Notes: generated by a model not told the origin, from the sequence alone. A DNA stretch of 64,000 bases from Arcobacter cryaerophilus gv. crypticus (GCF_002993025.1 NZ_NXGI01000017.1:62001-126000); one strand, 5' to 3'; shown: positions 42,851 through 51,568, counted from the first letter of the stretch. Translations and numbers: made by a program.

Positions 42851-44739
42851 GTACAAATAGACTTTTTTTAATATTTTGTAGTGTTATTGCAACACTATTT
42901 TTTTGGCACTATTTAGGTGAAAAGGCAATTTTAAAAGATAATTCAAATAGCTTTGATAAGCTTCAATGTGTATCTTATGCACCTTATGGAAAAGATGAAT
43001 CACCATTTTTCTTTGAAAAAGGGATGGTTTTAAAAGAAGAGAACATAAGAAAAGATATGGAACTTCTTTCTAAATATACTTCTTGTGTAAGAACTTATTC
43101 AACTGTTGGGCAAGAACTTGTTCCAAAAGTTGCAAAAGAGTTAGGAATGCAAGTTTTGATGGGAATTTGGATAGGTAAAGAAGAGAAGCAAGCAGTTGCT
43201 GAAATTGCTACTTTAAAAGAGTTAGCTGCACAATATCCTGAAGTTATAAAAGCAATTATTGTAGGAAATGAGGTTCTTCTAAGAGGTGATCAAACAGATG
43301 TACAACTAGCAAAATATATAAAAGAGGTAAAAGAGGCTCTTCCACAATATCCTGTAACTTATGCAGATGTTTGGGAATTTTGGCTTAAATATCCAAAAAT
43401 AAAAGAACTTACAGATTTTGTAACTATTCATATTTTGCCATATTGGGAAGATGAACCAAAAAATATTCATGATTCAATTGAACATGTAAAAAATGTAAGA
43501 ATTGAAGTAGAAAAAGAGCTTGGAACTTCAAATATTTTAATTGGTGAAACAGGATGGCCAAGTGAAGGAAGAATGAGAGAAGATGCGGCTCCTAGCAAGA
43601 TAAATCAAGCAATTTATATAAGAGATTTTGTAAAACTAGCAAATGAAAATAACTGGCAATACAACATAATAGAAGCAATAGACCAACCTTGGAAAAGAAA
43701 AAGCGAAGGTGCTGTTGGTGGTTTTTGGGGAATTTTTGATAAAGATAGAGCAGATAAAAATGTATTTAGTGGAGATGTTTCAAACTTTCCAAACTATTTA
43801 TATTTAGCTTTTGGTTCTTTAGTTTTAATATTTGGATTTTTTATAAGATTTAGAAATGAACAAACATCAACAATTAGACTTATAACTTTTAGTGTTGTAA
43901 ATACTATATTTGCTTCGTTATTTATGCTTCAAGTTGAACAATATGTTGTAGTTTCAAGAAACAACTTAGAAGCTATTTGGGCTATTTTACTTTTAGGAAC
44001 ACAGCTTTATGTATATTATGAGCTTTTAAAACATATAGTTTCTAAAAATCAATATGAGATTATTTCTAAAGTTGCTTTCTACTTTAGTATGATTTTTATA
44101 TTTATTATGACTGTAAATATAGCTTACAATGGAAGATATGAGAATTTTGAAATTTACGGATTAATAATACTTGCTATTTCATTCCTATGGTCATATTTTG
44201 GAAAATTTGATAGATTAAAATTTGGAAATTTCGAAAGACTATTTGCTATTATTTTATTTATAAATACTCTTGTAATGGTTTACAACGAAACAACTCTAAA
44301 TATTTTTAGCAATATTTTAGCTGTTATAAATCTTGTATTTGTGATTATTTTATGTGTTGGTTCTTTAAAAAATAGTAGTTTAAATGAGTTAAAAAAACCA
44401 ATTATTTATATTGTAGCTATTTGTATTGCTATCTTATTATTCAAACATGGTTTTATTATGAATAGAGATATGGATATTTCTTGTAAACTAAATGGTGGTG
44501 GATTCTTATGTTCAATTATTGGAAATGTTTGGTATTTACTATATTTTAACTATATTGGAATTGCAGCGATTATAGCTTCTGCATTTGCACTTTTAGTAGA
44601 TAAAAAACCATTTATAATAACTGCTTTAGTTTTAAGTATCTTAGCTTCAATGCTTACAAATACATTTTTAGGAGCTATTGCATTTATTATCGTACTTTAT
44701 GCTATAACAAAAGATAAAGATAAAAAACTATTAAACTAA
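42847..44739 (+). CDS. Membrane-anchored GH17-family (beta-1,3-glucan-type) protein
   Basis: 630 residues. An N-terminal membrane anchor (about 6-22) leads into a periplasmic GH17 barrel (about 35-305) with the catalytic acid in IIVGNEVLLRG and the nucleophile in IGETGWPSEGR. About nine membrane helices follow (315-625). Such proteins in Proteobacteria remodel or elongate beta-glucans near glucan synthases (NdvB/NdvC-like context). No glucan synthase is seen in this window. It overlaps proA by 4 nt. Confidence 0.85.
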   Translation: MSTNRLFLIFCSVIATLFFWHYLGEKAILKDNSNSFDKLQCVSYAPYGKDESPFFFEKGMVLKEENIRKDMELLSKYTSCVRTYSTVGQELVPKVAKELGMQVLMGIWIGKEEKQAVAEIATLKELAAQYPEVIKAIIVGNEVLLRGDQTDVQLAKYIKEVKEALPQYPVTYADVWEFWLKYPKIKELTDFVTIHILPYWEDEPKNIHDSIEHVKNVRIEVEKELGTSNILIGETGWPSEGRMREDAAPSKINQAIYIRDFVKLANENNWQYNIIEAIDQPWKRKSEGAVGGFWGIFDKDRADKNVFSGDVSNFPNYLYLAFGSLVLIFGFFIRFRNEQTSTIRLITFSVVNTIFASLFMLQVEQYVVVSRNNLEAIWAILLLGTQLYVYYELLKHIVSKNQYEIISKVAFYFSMIFIFIMTVNIAYNGRYENFEIYGLIILAISFLWSYFGKFDRLKFGNFERLFAIILFINTLVMVYNETTLNIFSNILAVINLVFVIILCVGSLKNSSLNELKKPIIYIVAICIAILLFKHGFIMNRDMDISCKLNGGGFLCSIIGNVWYLLYFNYIGIAAIIASAFALLVDKKPFIITALVLSILASMLTNTFLGAIAFIIVLYAITKDKDKKLLN

Positions 44740-44740
44740 A

Positions 44741-44773
44741 AAAATAGATTGAAGAAAATCTTCAATCTATTTT
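44741..44773. terminator. Bidirectional terminator between convergent genes
   Basis: AAAATAGATTGAAGA (44741-44755) pairs perfectly with TCTTCAATCTATTTT (44759-44773), a 15-bp stem with a 3-nt loop. It starts 1 bp after the GH17 gene stop and ends in the stop of the minus-strand gene. Confidence 0.8.
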
Positions 44774-45389
44774 ATTCTTCTTCACCCTCTGTTATAATTA
44801 CATCTATAGCTTTTACTGGAAAATTTGGTAGTTTAAATTTATTATCTTTTATATCAATATTAAAGTTTGCATTTTTTGCAATTTGCATTTGCTCAACACC
44901 CAAAGATTTACTAATTTGCTTTAGAGGAACACTATTGTAAACCCAAATTTTATACTCACCCAACTCCCAAATATCGCACTTATATCCTAAAACATTCTCA
45001 TTACCCAAAAATTTTGCACCCATCTCTTTAAATGCTTCTCTATTTTTTGTATTTGCAATAGGATTTTCATCATCAACACTTAAATCTTGAGAATAAATTA
45101 TCTCATCATTAAAATCTGCTGTATAAATTTTACCTTTTGAAATTTTATAAGTATTTCTCTCTTCTTCAACTATAGAGCCTATTTTTTGAGTAATAATCTC
45201 ATCAAATAACTCTAAATTACCAAAATCTTTAAAGTACAAAGTACTACTTCCACTAAAAGTATGATCTTTTGAATTTGTAGTTCCTAAAATATCATATTCA
45301 ACAATACCAGATTTTATATCATATCTGTTATTTTGAGCAAATAAATTGCAAACACTAAACAATAAAATTACAACTGCTATTTTTTTCAT
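44772..45389 (-). CDS. Exported protein of unknown function
   Basis: 205 residues. A signal peptide (1-19, VCNLFAQN) is followed by a beta-rich domain with YDIKSGIVEYDILG at its start and YKCDIWELGEYKIWVYNSVPL in its second half, a pattern like the DUF4412-type periplasmic proteins, though I do not assign it. Function unknown. It stands alone, divergent from the amidase gene. Confidence 0.7.
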   Translation of the reverse strand: MKKIAVVILLFSVCNLFAQNNRYDIKSGIVEYDILGTTNSKDHTFSGSSTLYFKDFGNLELFDEIITQKIGSIVEEERNTYKISKGKIYTADFNDEIIYSQDLSVDDENPIANTKNREAFKEMGAKFLGNENVLGYKCDIWELGEYKIWVYNSVPLKQISKSLGVEQMQIAKNANFNIDIKDNKFKLPNFPVKAIDVIITEGEEE

Positions 45390-45544
45390 ATATTTTCCTC
45401 ATCATAAATTGACAAAATTATACATCTATACAGATAAATTTACTATATACGATTGTATGATTATGTTAGAATTATCAAGCTTTAATAATTTAAATATATT
45501 TTTTAATCTATTAGAGTTTATATATAAATTTTAAAAGGAAAAAA

Positions 45545-46261
45545 ATGAACTTAATATCTCTTCAAATGAAAACTTGTGAGAATTTTGAAACAAATCTTGA
45601 AAATTTAAAAAATTTAATTCTATCTTGTGAAAATAACTCGCTAATTTTAGCACCTGAATTAGCACTTGTAGGTTTTGCATATGATAAGATGGAAGAAGCA
45701 AGTATTTTTTCAATCAAAGCTATAGATGAGATAAAAGAGCTTTCAGAAAATAAAATTATAGCAATTACTACAATTATAAAAGAAGATGATAAGTTTTATA
45801 ATAGATTATTTATTTTTTTTAATAAAGATATTGTCCATATTCAAGATAAGATAAAACTCTTTCCTCTAGGAGATGAAGATAAATATTTTACTCCATCAAA
45901 AGAGAATAAAATAAAAATTATAGAGATAAATGGTTTAAAAATAGCAACTTTAATATGTTTTGAGCTTAGATTCCCTACTCTTTGGGAACAAATAAAAGGT
46001 GCTGATATTATTTTAAATCCAGCTATGTGGGGAATAAAAAGAAAAGAACATTATGAAACTATTAGCAAAGCTCTAGCTTTAGTTAATCAAAGTTTTGTAG
46101 TTGCAAGCAATAGTTCAAATGATAATATGGCAAAAGGAAGTTCTATAATATCGCCCTTTGGAAATCTTATAAAAGACGATAGCAAAACAATTTTAGAAGC
46201 AAAATTTGATAAAGATGAAATTTTAAAAGTTAGAAAGTATATAGATATTGGATTAAATTAA
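45545..46261 (+). CDS. Nitrilase-superfamily carbon-nitrogen hydrolase
   Basis: 238 residues. The Glu-Lys-Cys triad is visible: Glu in LAPELALVGF, Lys in DKIKLFPLGDE and Cys in LICFELRFP, followed by ADIILNPAMWGIKR. Members are omega-amidases or related; the exact amide substrate is not clear. AAAAGGAAAAAA precedes the ATG. The 155-bp divergent region to the left probably carries its promoter. Confidence 0.9.
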   Translation: MNLISLQMKTCENFETNLENLKNLILSCENNSLILAPELALVGFAYDKMEEASIFSIKAIDEIKELSENKIIAITTIIKEDDKFYNRLFIFFNKDIVHIQDKIKLFPLGDEDKYFTPSKENKIKIIEINGLKIATLICFELRFPTLWEQIKGADIILNPAMWGIKRKEHYETISKALALVNQSFVVASNSSNDNMAKGSSIISPFGNLIKDDSKTILEAKFDKDEILKVRKYIDIGLN

Positions 46262-46336
46262 TTTTGTTTTACAATTATTACACAATTTTAAATTATTATC
46301 TAATCCTATTAAAAAAATTTAAAAAAGGAGAAAACA

Positions 46337-46834
46337 TTGAAATTTAAATCTTTATTACTGATTTTACTATTTATTTCTAATGTTTTTGCATCTAATGTAG
46401 ATATAAAGAACTTAACACAAGAGCAATTAGAAACACTAAAAGAGATAAAAAAACATGGAGAAGATACTGGACTTAGTTATACTTTGATGGCAATAGCAAT
46501 CAAAGAATCAAGACTTGGTGAGTATATGGTAAACCTTGATACAAAAGATTTTGGTCTTTATCAAGCAAATATTAAAACTGTTTTAAGTAGACAAAATATA
46601 AAAGATACTACTTGGAATAGAAATGTTTTTGCATCAAAATTAGTTTCTGATTTTCAGTTTGCTACAAAAAATGCAATAGAAGAACTTACTTTTTGGCAAA
46701 AAATTCATAGAAATGATTGGACAAAAGTTTGGGGAAGCTACAATGCTGGTTATAAATTTAATAGCAAACAAGCAAAAGAGTACTCAAAAGAGATTGCTCT
46801 AATAATTAAAGAACTAAAAAAATTCAATGTATAA
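46337..46834 (+). CDS. Exported lysozyme-like (SLT-type) protein
   Basis: 165 residues starting at TTG 46337, with AAAAAGGAG 6 nt upstream. A signal peptide (1-18, SNVFAS) precedes a small transglycosylase-like domain: the likely catalytic Glu in AIAIKESRLGEY, then DFGLYQAN and WGSYNAGYKF, matching the ES, GLMQ-like and AYNAG positions of SLT domains. It may cleave periplasmic peptidoglycan or assist a secretion complex. The domain is short and divergent. Confidence 0.75.
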   Translation: MKFKSLLLILLFISNVFASNVDIKNLTQEQLETLKEIKKHGEDTGLSYTLMAIAIKESRLGEYMVNLDTKDFGLYQANIKTVLSRQNIKDTTWNRNVFASKLVSDFQFATKNAIEELTFWQKIHRNDWTKVWGSYNAGYKFNSKQAKEYSKEIALIIKELKKFNV

Positions 46835-46839
46835 AATCT

Positions 46840-46863
46840 AGCAACTAGTTTATTCTAGTTGTT
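46840..46863 (+). terminator. Hairpin after the SLT-like gene
   Basis: AGCAACTAG pairs with CTAGTTGTT (one G-U pair) around a TTTATT loop, followed by ATTTTAACTC. Moderate terminator for the SLT-like gene. Confidence 0.5.
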
Positions 46864-46876
46864 ATTTTAACTCTTT

Positions 46877-46947
46877 TTGATACTAATTATCATATTTTAA
46901 TAAAAATCAAAGTTTTATTTTACTAATATTTTGATATTAATTATCAA
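46877..46947 (+). promoter_or_regulatory. Two Fur-box-like operators upstream of the DUF2325 gene
   Basis: TTGATACTAATTATCA (46877-46892) and TTGATATTAATTATCAA (46931-46947) both resemble the Fur box (GATAATNATTATC); the second is almost a perfect palindrome. Their centres are about 54 bp apart, in the promoter region 15 bp before the gene start. This suggests iron-dependent repression by Fur. Confidence 0.6.
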
Positions 46948-46961
46948 TATAAAGGGAAACA

Positions 46962-47294
46962 ATGAGTATTTTAATAATTGGTGGAGACCAAATATCTCAA
47001 ATATCTTCTATGCTAACACAGCTTGGAGCAAAAACTATAAATCACTGGGATGCAAGAAAAAAATCTTCAGCACCTAAGAAAAAGTTACCACAAGATACAG
47101 ATTGTATAGTTATGATAACATCTTTTTTAAACCACAACACAATGCTAAAATATAAAAGTGAAGCAAAAAAAAGAAATATTCCATTTATTTGTACGAAAAG
47201 GTCTATATCTTGTGTATATGATGAATATGTAAAAATTATGGGCATAAAAGATTGTAGTCAATGTTATGTAAACTGTTCTATTAAAGAGTTATAA
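46962..47294 (+). CDS. DUF2325-family protein, probably iron-regulated
   Basis: 110 residues. It begins MSILIIGGDQISQISSML and has the pattern of DUF2325 proteins: an N-terminal strand-glycine loop, DCIVMITSFLNHNTML, and a C-terminal Cys-rich end (CSQCYVNC plus FICTKRSISC). No enzymatic role is known. The two Fur-like operators upstream link it to iron supply. AAAGGGAAAC precedes the ATG. Confidence 0.8.
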   Translation: MSILIIGGDQISQISSMLTQLGAKTINHWDARKKSSAPKKKLPQDTDCIVMITSFLNHNTMLKYKSEAKKRNIPFICTKRSISCVYDEYVKIMGIKDCSQCYVNCSIKEL

Positions 47295-47326
47295 AGTTTT
47301 ATCTATTTTCAATAAAAAAATAATAT

Positions 47327-47352
47327 AAACAAAGAGCTAAAACTCTTTGTTT
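47327..47352. terminator. Bidirectional terminator between DUF2325 gene and dltA
   Basis: AAACAAAGAG (47327-47336) pairs with CTCTTTGTTT (47343-47352) around a CTAAAA loop, with A/T runs on both sides. It serves both the plus-strand DUF2325 gene and the end of the minus-strand dlt operon. Confidence 0.75.
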
Positions 47353-48788
47353 TAAAGATTTTTATAAATATTTATCAACTCATTTTTATCGATTTTATGG
47401 TTTGAGTTATATGGAAATTTATCTAACACAACAATATCAGCTGGAATCATATAATATGGAAGATTTTTTGAGATATTCTGTTTTAAAACTTCAATATCCA
47501 AAGATTTGGAACATATAACAAAAGAGATAATTTTTGAAACATCATTTCCTCTTTTTAGTGCAATTGTGATTGATTCATTTATAGTTTTATCACTAAGAAG
47601 CTCTTTATCTATCTCTCCTAACTCTATTCTAAATCCATGAAGCTTTATAAGCTCATCTTTTCTATTTGCAAAAAAGAGTAAATTATCTTCAAAATAACCA
47701 AAATCCCCTGTTCTAAAACTTCGTTTTTCATACTTTTTTTCAAATTTTTGCTTATTTAAATCTTCATTTTTAAAATATCCAATAGATACATTATCTCCAA
47801 CTATTTCAAGCTCACCAATATTTTGCTCATCAATATCTAATAAATTTATCTTTGAATTTTCTTTTACATAACCAACTGGTAAATTCTTTGAATATTTTTC
47901 TAAAATATCAAAAGTAATCTCTATCAAAGTTGTAGCAACAGTAGCTTCAGTTGGTCCATATGTATTTAAAACAATAGAAGATGGAAAACTATTCTTTATT
48001 CTTTTTACAGTGTTTGCTGGTAAAACCTCTCCACAAAAAAGGAAAGTTTTTAAAGTTTTTATATTTTCTTCTACAAACTCAGATGAAAGCAGAAGCTTAC
48101 TAATAAATGATGGAGTTGAAATCCAAACATCACAAGAGTATTTTTTTAATCTTTCAAAATATAGAAGATGATTTTCTATAATATCTTTACTATTTAAAAC
48201 AATAGTTGCTCCTAAAGATAAAAATCCAACTAACTCATAAACAGATAAATCAAAACTAAAAGGTGCTTGATTCATAAATACGCTATTTTTTGATAGTCCA
48301 AAATCGCTATTTAACCACTTTTCAAAATCCAAAATAGAGTTTTGTGTAATTTGAACACCTTTTGGCTCACCTGTACTTCCTGATGTAAAAATAATATAGA
48401 TTATTGGGTCACTTAATAAATATGAAATAGATATATTTTTTTCATCAAAATCTATTTTATTTTCTATTGTATCTATCTTAATAGCAGATTTTACAATACT
48501 TGCTATTTTATCAACTCTATCTTTTGGATAAATCGTATCAATAGGAATATATGGAAATCCTAAACTCATACAGCTTATAATACTTACTATAAAATCTACT
48601 TCTTTATGTCCATAAATAACAACTGGATGCCCTTTTGGAAGATTATATTTTTGAAGTTTTTTCTTAAAAATATCTACTTCATTTTTTAACTCACTCCAAG
48701 TTAAATCTTTGTTGCTTCCACAAACAGCCAATTTGTCAAAATCTTTTTCACACTCAACAAAATCTAAAAGTTTAAAATCAAATCTCAT
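47352..48788 (-). CDS. dltA: D-alanine-carrier protein ligase DltA
   Basis: 478 residues, an ANL-type adenylating enzyme that activates D-alanine and loads it on the DltC carrier. Core motifs: IIYIFTSGSTGEPKGVQ (A3), the NTYGPTEATVA block (A5), FRTGDFGYF (A7) and the C-terminal catalytic Lys segment NHKIDKNEL (A10). It is the last gene of the minus-strand dlt operon and overlaps dltB by 4 nt. Its identity is supported by the whole operon; a free amino-acid adenylase would be the alternative. Confidence 0.9.
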   Translation of the reverse strand: MRFDFKLLDFVECEKDFDKLAVCGSNKDLTWSELKNEVDIFKKKLQKYNLPKGHPVVIYGHKEVDFIVSIISCMSLGFPYIPIDTIYPKDRVDKIASIVKSAIKIDTIENKIDFDEKNISISYLLSDPIIYIIFTSGSTGEPKGVQITQNSILDFEKWLNSDFGLSKNSVFMNQAPFSFDLSVYELVGFLSLGATIVLNSKDIIENHLLYFERLKKYSCDVWISTPSFISKLLLSSEFVEENIKTLKTFLFCGEVLPANTVKRIKNSFPSSIVLNTYGPTEATVATTLIEITFDILEKYSKNLPVGYVKENSKINLLDIDEQNIGELEIVGDNVSIGYFKNEDLNKQKFEKKYEKRSFRTGDFGYFEDNLLFFANRKDELIKLHGFRIELGEIDKELLSDKTINESITIALKRGNDVSKIISFVICSKSLDIEVLKQNISKNLPYYMIPADIVVLDKFPYNSNHKIDKNELINIYKNL

Positions 48789-49924
48789 AAAGGAACTCTC
48801 CCACTAAAAATATATAGAGCAAAAACTGCTGCATTTATCATCAAAAATCTTTTTAAATTTATACTTATAATATCTGGGAAAAATGAAAAATAATCATATC
48901 CACCCTTTTTAACATACAAAACATAAGAGTTGTGAATACTTGAATAAATTCCAAATAAAAAACCACTAAAAATAAAATACCAAGTTAAACCATTCCAAAC
49001 TCCCATAAGCAAAAAAGTGCATGTTATTGCAATATTTTGTATAAGTAATTTTCTTTTCTTTAGAAAATCAAAATTATGCAGATATTTATATAATGGCTTA
49101 AAAAAGTAATCAGTTAGCCAACTTCCTAAAGTTATATGAAATCTTCTCCAAAAATCTTGTGGATTTGCTGCAAGATATGGATGATTAAAGTTCATTGGAA
49201 TAAAAATACCCATCATGATGCTAAGTCCAACTGCCATTGCACTATAACCAGCAAAATCAAAAAAAAGATAAGTTGTGTATGCATATGCACCATTTGCCAT
49301 ATCAAAAAATAAAGTACTATTTTCATCTATTTTTCCAAGCCAAAACAGAGTAACAAGCTTTGCAAAAACGAATTTAAATAAAACTCCAACAGCTAAAATC
49401 TCCCAACCTTTTAAGATATTTACTAAAGTTAAATTTGTATAACCTTTTTGTAAATCCTCTTGAAATCTATATGATCTATCTATTGGACCTGCTAGCAGAG
49501 TTGTTGGAAATAGTAAAAATGATGTAAACTCAAAAAATGATAGTTTTCCATAGTTATGACTATCAACTATTGCTTGAATAGTCCTAAATGTAATATATGA
49601 AATACCAATAAGCTTAAACATAGGATTTTCTAAATCAATTTTATGCAACATCATAGGAAAAGCTATAACAATCATTGGGAAGAGTGTCTCTTTGTACTCA
49701 TTTTTTACAAAAATATAGTAAACAACATAAGTATAAATAAGAAGTAAAAAAAGTCCATAAGAATCGGGAATAGCAAAAGATATATAAGCAACAACAGCTA
49801 TAAAAATAAGCATTTTATATGAGATAAATTTACTTAAAATATTTTTAAATGTATGTAAAAAAATAATAAATGCAAAACATATTATAAAAAATCCAACTCC
49901 TGAAAAAGGAAAGAAATCATACAT
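48785..49924 (-). CDS. dltB: D-alanyl transfer membrane protein DltB (MBOAT family)
   Basis: 379 residues with about 11 membrane segments. It should take D-alanine from DltC at the inner face and pass it outward. The MBOAT block RRFHITLGSWLTDYFFKPLY is present. About 48 residues later, where MBOAT proteins normally read W-His-G with the catalytic His, this protein reads WNGLTWYF (Asn codon at 48994-48992). It overlaps the dltX stop by 1 nt and dltA by 4 nt. Confidence 0.9.
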   Translation of the reverse strand: MYDFFPFSGVGFFIICFAFIIFLHTFKNILSKFISYKMLIFIAVVAYISFAIPDSYGLFLLLIYTYVVYYIFVKNEYKETLFPMIVIAFPMMLHKIDLENPMFKLIGISYITFRTIQAIVDSHNYGKLSFFEFTSFLLFPTTLLAGPIDRSYRFQEDLQKGYTNLTLVNILKGWEILAVGVLFKFVFAKLVTLFWLGKIDENSTLFFDMANGAYAYTTYLFFDFAGYSAMAVGLSIMMGIFIPMNFNHPYLAANPQDFWRRFHITLGSWLTDYFFKPLYKYLHNFDFLKKRKLLIQNIAITCTFLLMGVWNGLTWYFIFSGFLFGIYSSIHNSYVLYVKKGGYDYFSFFPDIISINLKRFLMINAAVFALYIFSGRVPL

Positions 49925-50064
49925 TAAAACTCCTCATATACGAATTCAACAGTAGAATCAACATCATTTCCACTTAAATCATTTATATTTTCATAAGCTA
50001 AAATATACAAAAGACCAACTATCAAAAGTAGATATATAAAAAAGAATTTAAAAAAATATCTCAA
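49924..50064 (-). CDS. dltX: DltX, small membrane protein of the D-alanylation operon
   Basis: 46 residues with a TTG start at 50064, preceded by AAGGA at a good distance. A short basic N-terminus and one membrane helix (about 5-26) lead to an acidic tail ending FVYEEF. DltX of Gram-positive bacteria has the same size and layout and a conserved C-terminal aromatic/Tyr-x-x-Phe end that takes part in D-alanyl transfer. Its place directly before dltB, with the stop overlapping the dltB start (TAATG), supports the call. The gene falls below common length cut-offs. Confidence 0.85.
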   Translation of the reverse strand: MRYFFKFFFIYLLLIVGLLYILAYENINDLSGNDVDSTVEFVYEEF

Positions 50065-50073
50065 AAAATTTCC

Positions 50074-51204
50074 TTATTTAACAAAATAATCAACTATTTT
50101 TTGATTGGCTTTAACCCAACCAAACTCACCAAAATGAACAATATCTGTTAAAGTTCCAATCTCATAATCCTCTTTTTTATATGTCCACATATCCATATAT
50201 TCGAAGTTATGTTCCAAAACTTTTGATTTTATTGTTTCCATAAGTAAGTTTGCATTTTCTCTATTTTTTATAAAAATATCAGGATGTAAATCTTGCATTA
50301 TAAAAAGTGGTTTAATTTTATAACTATCTAAAAAATCAAGTAAATCTAAAAAATCTTGATACTCTTCATTTTTCTCCAAAGATGATGGTATTACTATTTC
50401 AAATGGAAAATTATTTTTTGCAATTTGTGGTTCAATATATTTTGAATAATACTCATTTTGAATTCCAAACTTATTATTTGAAGATGAAGTTTCTATATTT
50501 TTTGCTTCATTTTTTAAATCATCAAAATTCAAATCTTGCTTTATATAACTAATATCTTGTGATTTTACATATTTTTCATCAAATTTTTCTATTATAAACT
50601 TTTTAATTTTATTATTTATATATTCATCTTTTATTTCTTTAAATGTTGTTTCATATATAAAAGTTGGATCTTTGATATATGAGATATTATTTTGAATATA
50701 ATCGCTTATTAAAAATTTATACTTATCTTGTGTTTGACCTTCAAAATAAAGTTTATTCATCATTCCCAAATTCATATATTCTAAAAATTTTGCCATAGTA
50801 AGACCATTATCACTACTTCCTGTAAACCAACTAGGAGATAACATAACTACAACTTTTGCATTTTGCCTTACTTTTTTATTATCAAAGGCTGCTAGTTGAG
50901 ACAATATAACAAAGGATTGATGACCTTCATTTCCTTGAACTCTTAAAGGTATTTTTAAATCATTATTAAAAAAGTTTTGAGGTAAAAATTTTTGATTAGG
51001 ATAAACTACTAATTCAGAAGAGCCAAATAATACAATTTTCCCACTTTCTAAATCACTTTGTAGCTCAACTGTTTTTTTAAGAGAGTCTAAATAAGTAAAA
51101 TAGTAGTCAAATAATTTATCTTTTGTAAGAAAAAGTAAGATAAAAACTACAAGAAATGCAAAAAATAGAGCAGAAATATTTAATACTAAACGATTACTCA
51201 CCAA
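50074..51204 (-). CDS. dltD: D-alanyl transfer protein DltD
   Basis: 376 residues. An N-terminal membrane anchor (about 8-28) holds an outward SGNH-like esterase domain: FGSSELVVYPNQ with the nucleophilic Ser, VVMLSPSWFTGSSDNG in the middle, and the Asp/His end DIVHFGEFGWVKAN. DltD transfers or assists transfer of D-alanine to the final acceptor outside the membrane. The gene overlaps dltC by 11 nt and is 9 bp from dltX. Confidence 0.92.
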   Translation of the reverse strand: MVSNRLVLNISALFFAFLVVFILLFLTKDKLFDYYFTYLDSLKKTVELQSDLESGKIVLFGSSELVVYPNQKFLPQNFFNNDLKIPLRVQGNEGHQSFVILSQLAAFDNKKVRQNAKVVVMLSPSWFTGSSDNGLTMAKFLEYMNLGMMNKLYFEGQTQDKYKFLISDYIQNNISYIKDPTFIYETTFKEIKDEYINNKIKKFIIEKFDEKYVKSQDISYIKQDLNFDDLKNEAKNIETSSSNNKFGIQNEYYSKYIEPQIAKNNFPFEIVIPSSLEKNEEYQDFLDLLDFLDSYKIKPLFIMQDLHPDIFIKNRENANLLMETIKSKVLEHNFEYMDMWTYKKEDYEIGTLTDIVHFGEFGWVKANQKIVDYFVK

Positions 51205-51427
51205 TTCTACTTTTTATGTAATCAACCAATTTGCTAATACTATCAAAATTACTCTCTATGATATCTCTAGTATCAATTTTTATACTAAACTCATCTTCTA
51301 GCATCATTGCTAAATCAACTGTTCCCATACTATCAATCAAATTTGATGTATATAGTGGATCATCTATTTCAACACTTTTAAAAGCAATCTCTTCAACCAA
51401 AGGTTTAATCCTATTAGCAATATCCAT
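51194..51427 (-). CDS. dltC: D-alanyl carrier protein DltC
   Basis: 77 residues, an acyl-carrier-type helix bundle. The phosphopantetheine Ser is in LIDSMGTVDLAMMLEDEF (about 30). It would carry the D-alanyl thioester from DltA to DltB. It is the first gene of the operon, so transcription probably starts in the 141-bp gap shared with the divergent gamma-carbonic anhydrase gene. Confidence 0.92.
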   Translation of the reverse strand: MDIANRIKPLVEEIAFKSVEIDDPLYTSNLIDSMGTVDLAMMLEDEFSIKIDTRDIIESNFDSISKLVDYIKSRIGE

Positions 51428-51568
51428 TTTATTTCCTAAAATTTTTTATCTAAAACAAGTGGAATTATATTAAATATTTTAGAATTTTGAGCAAGAAAAT
51501 AAAAAATATTTGTAATTTTATTGCTACTTTATTTAAATACAATCCAGATTTATATTTAGGAGTAAATT

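Noticed and set aside
47352-48788. Stand-alone nonribosomal peptide adenylation enzyme
   Set aside because: It is embedded in an operon with a carrier protein, DltD, DltX and MBOAT genes, so DltA is the better reading.
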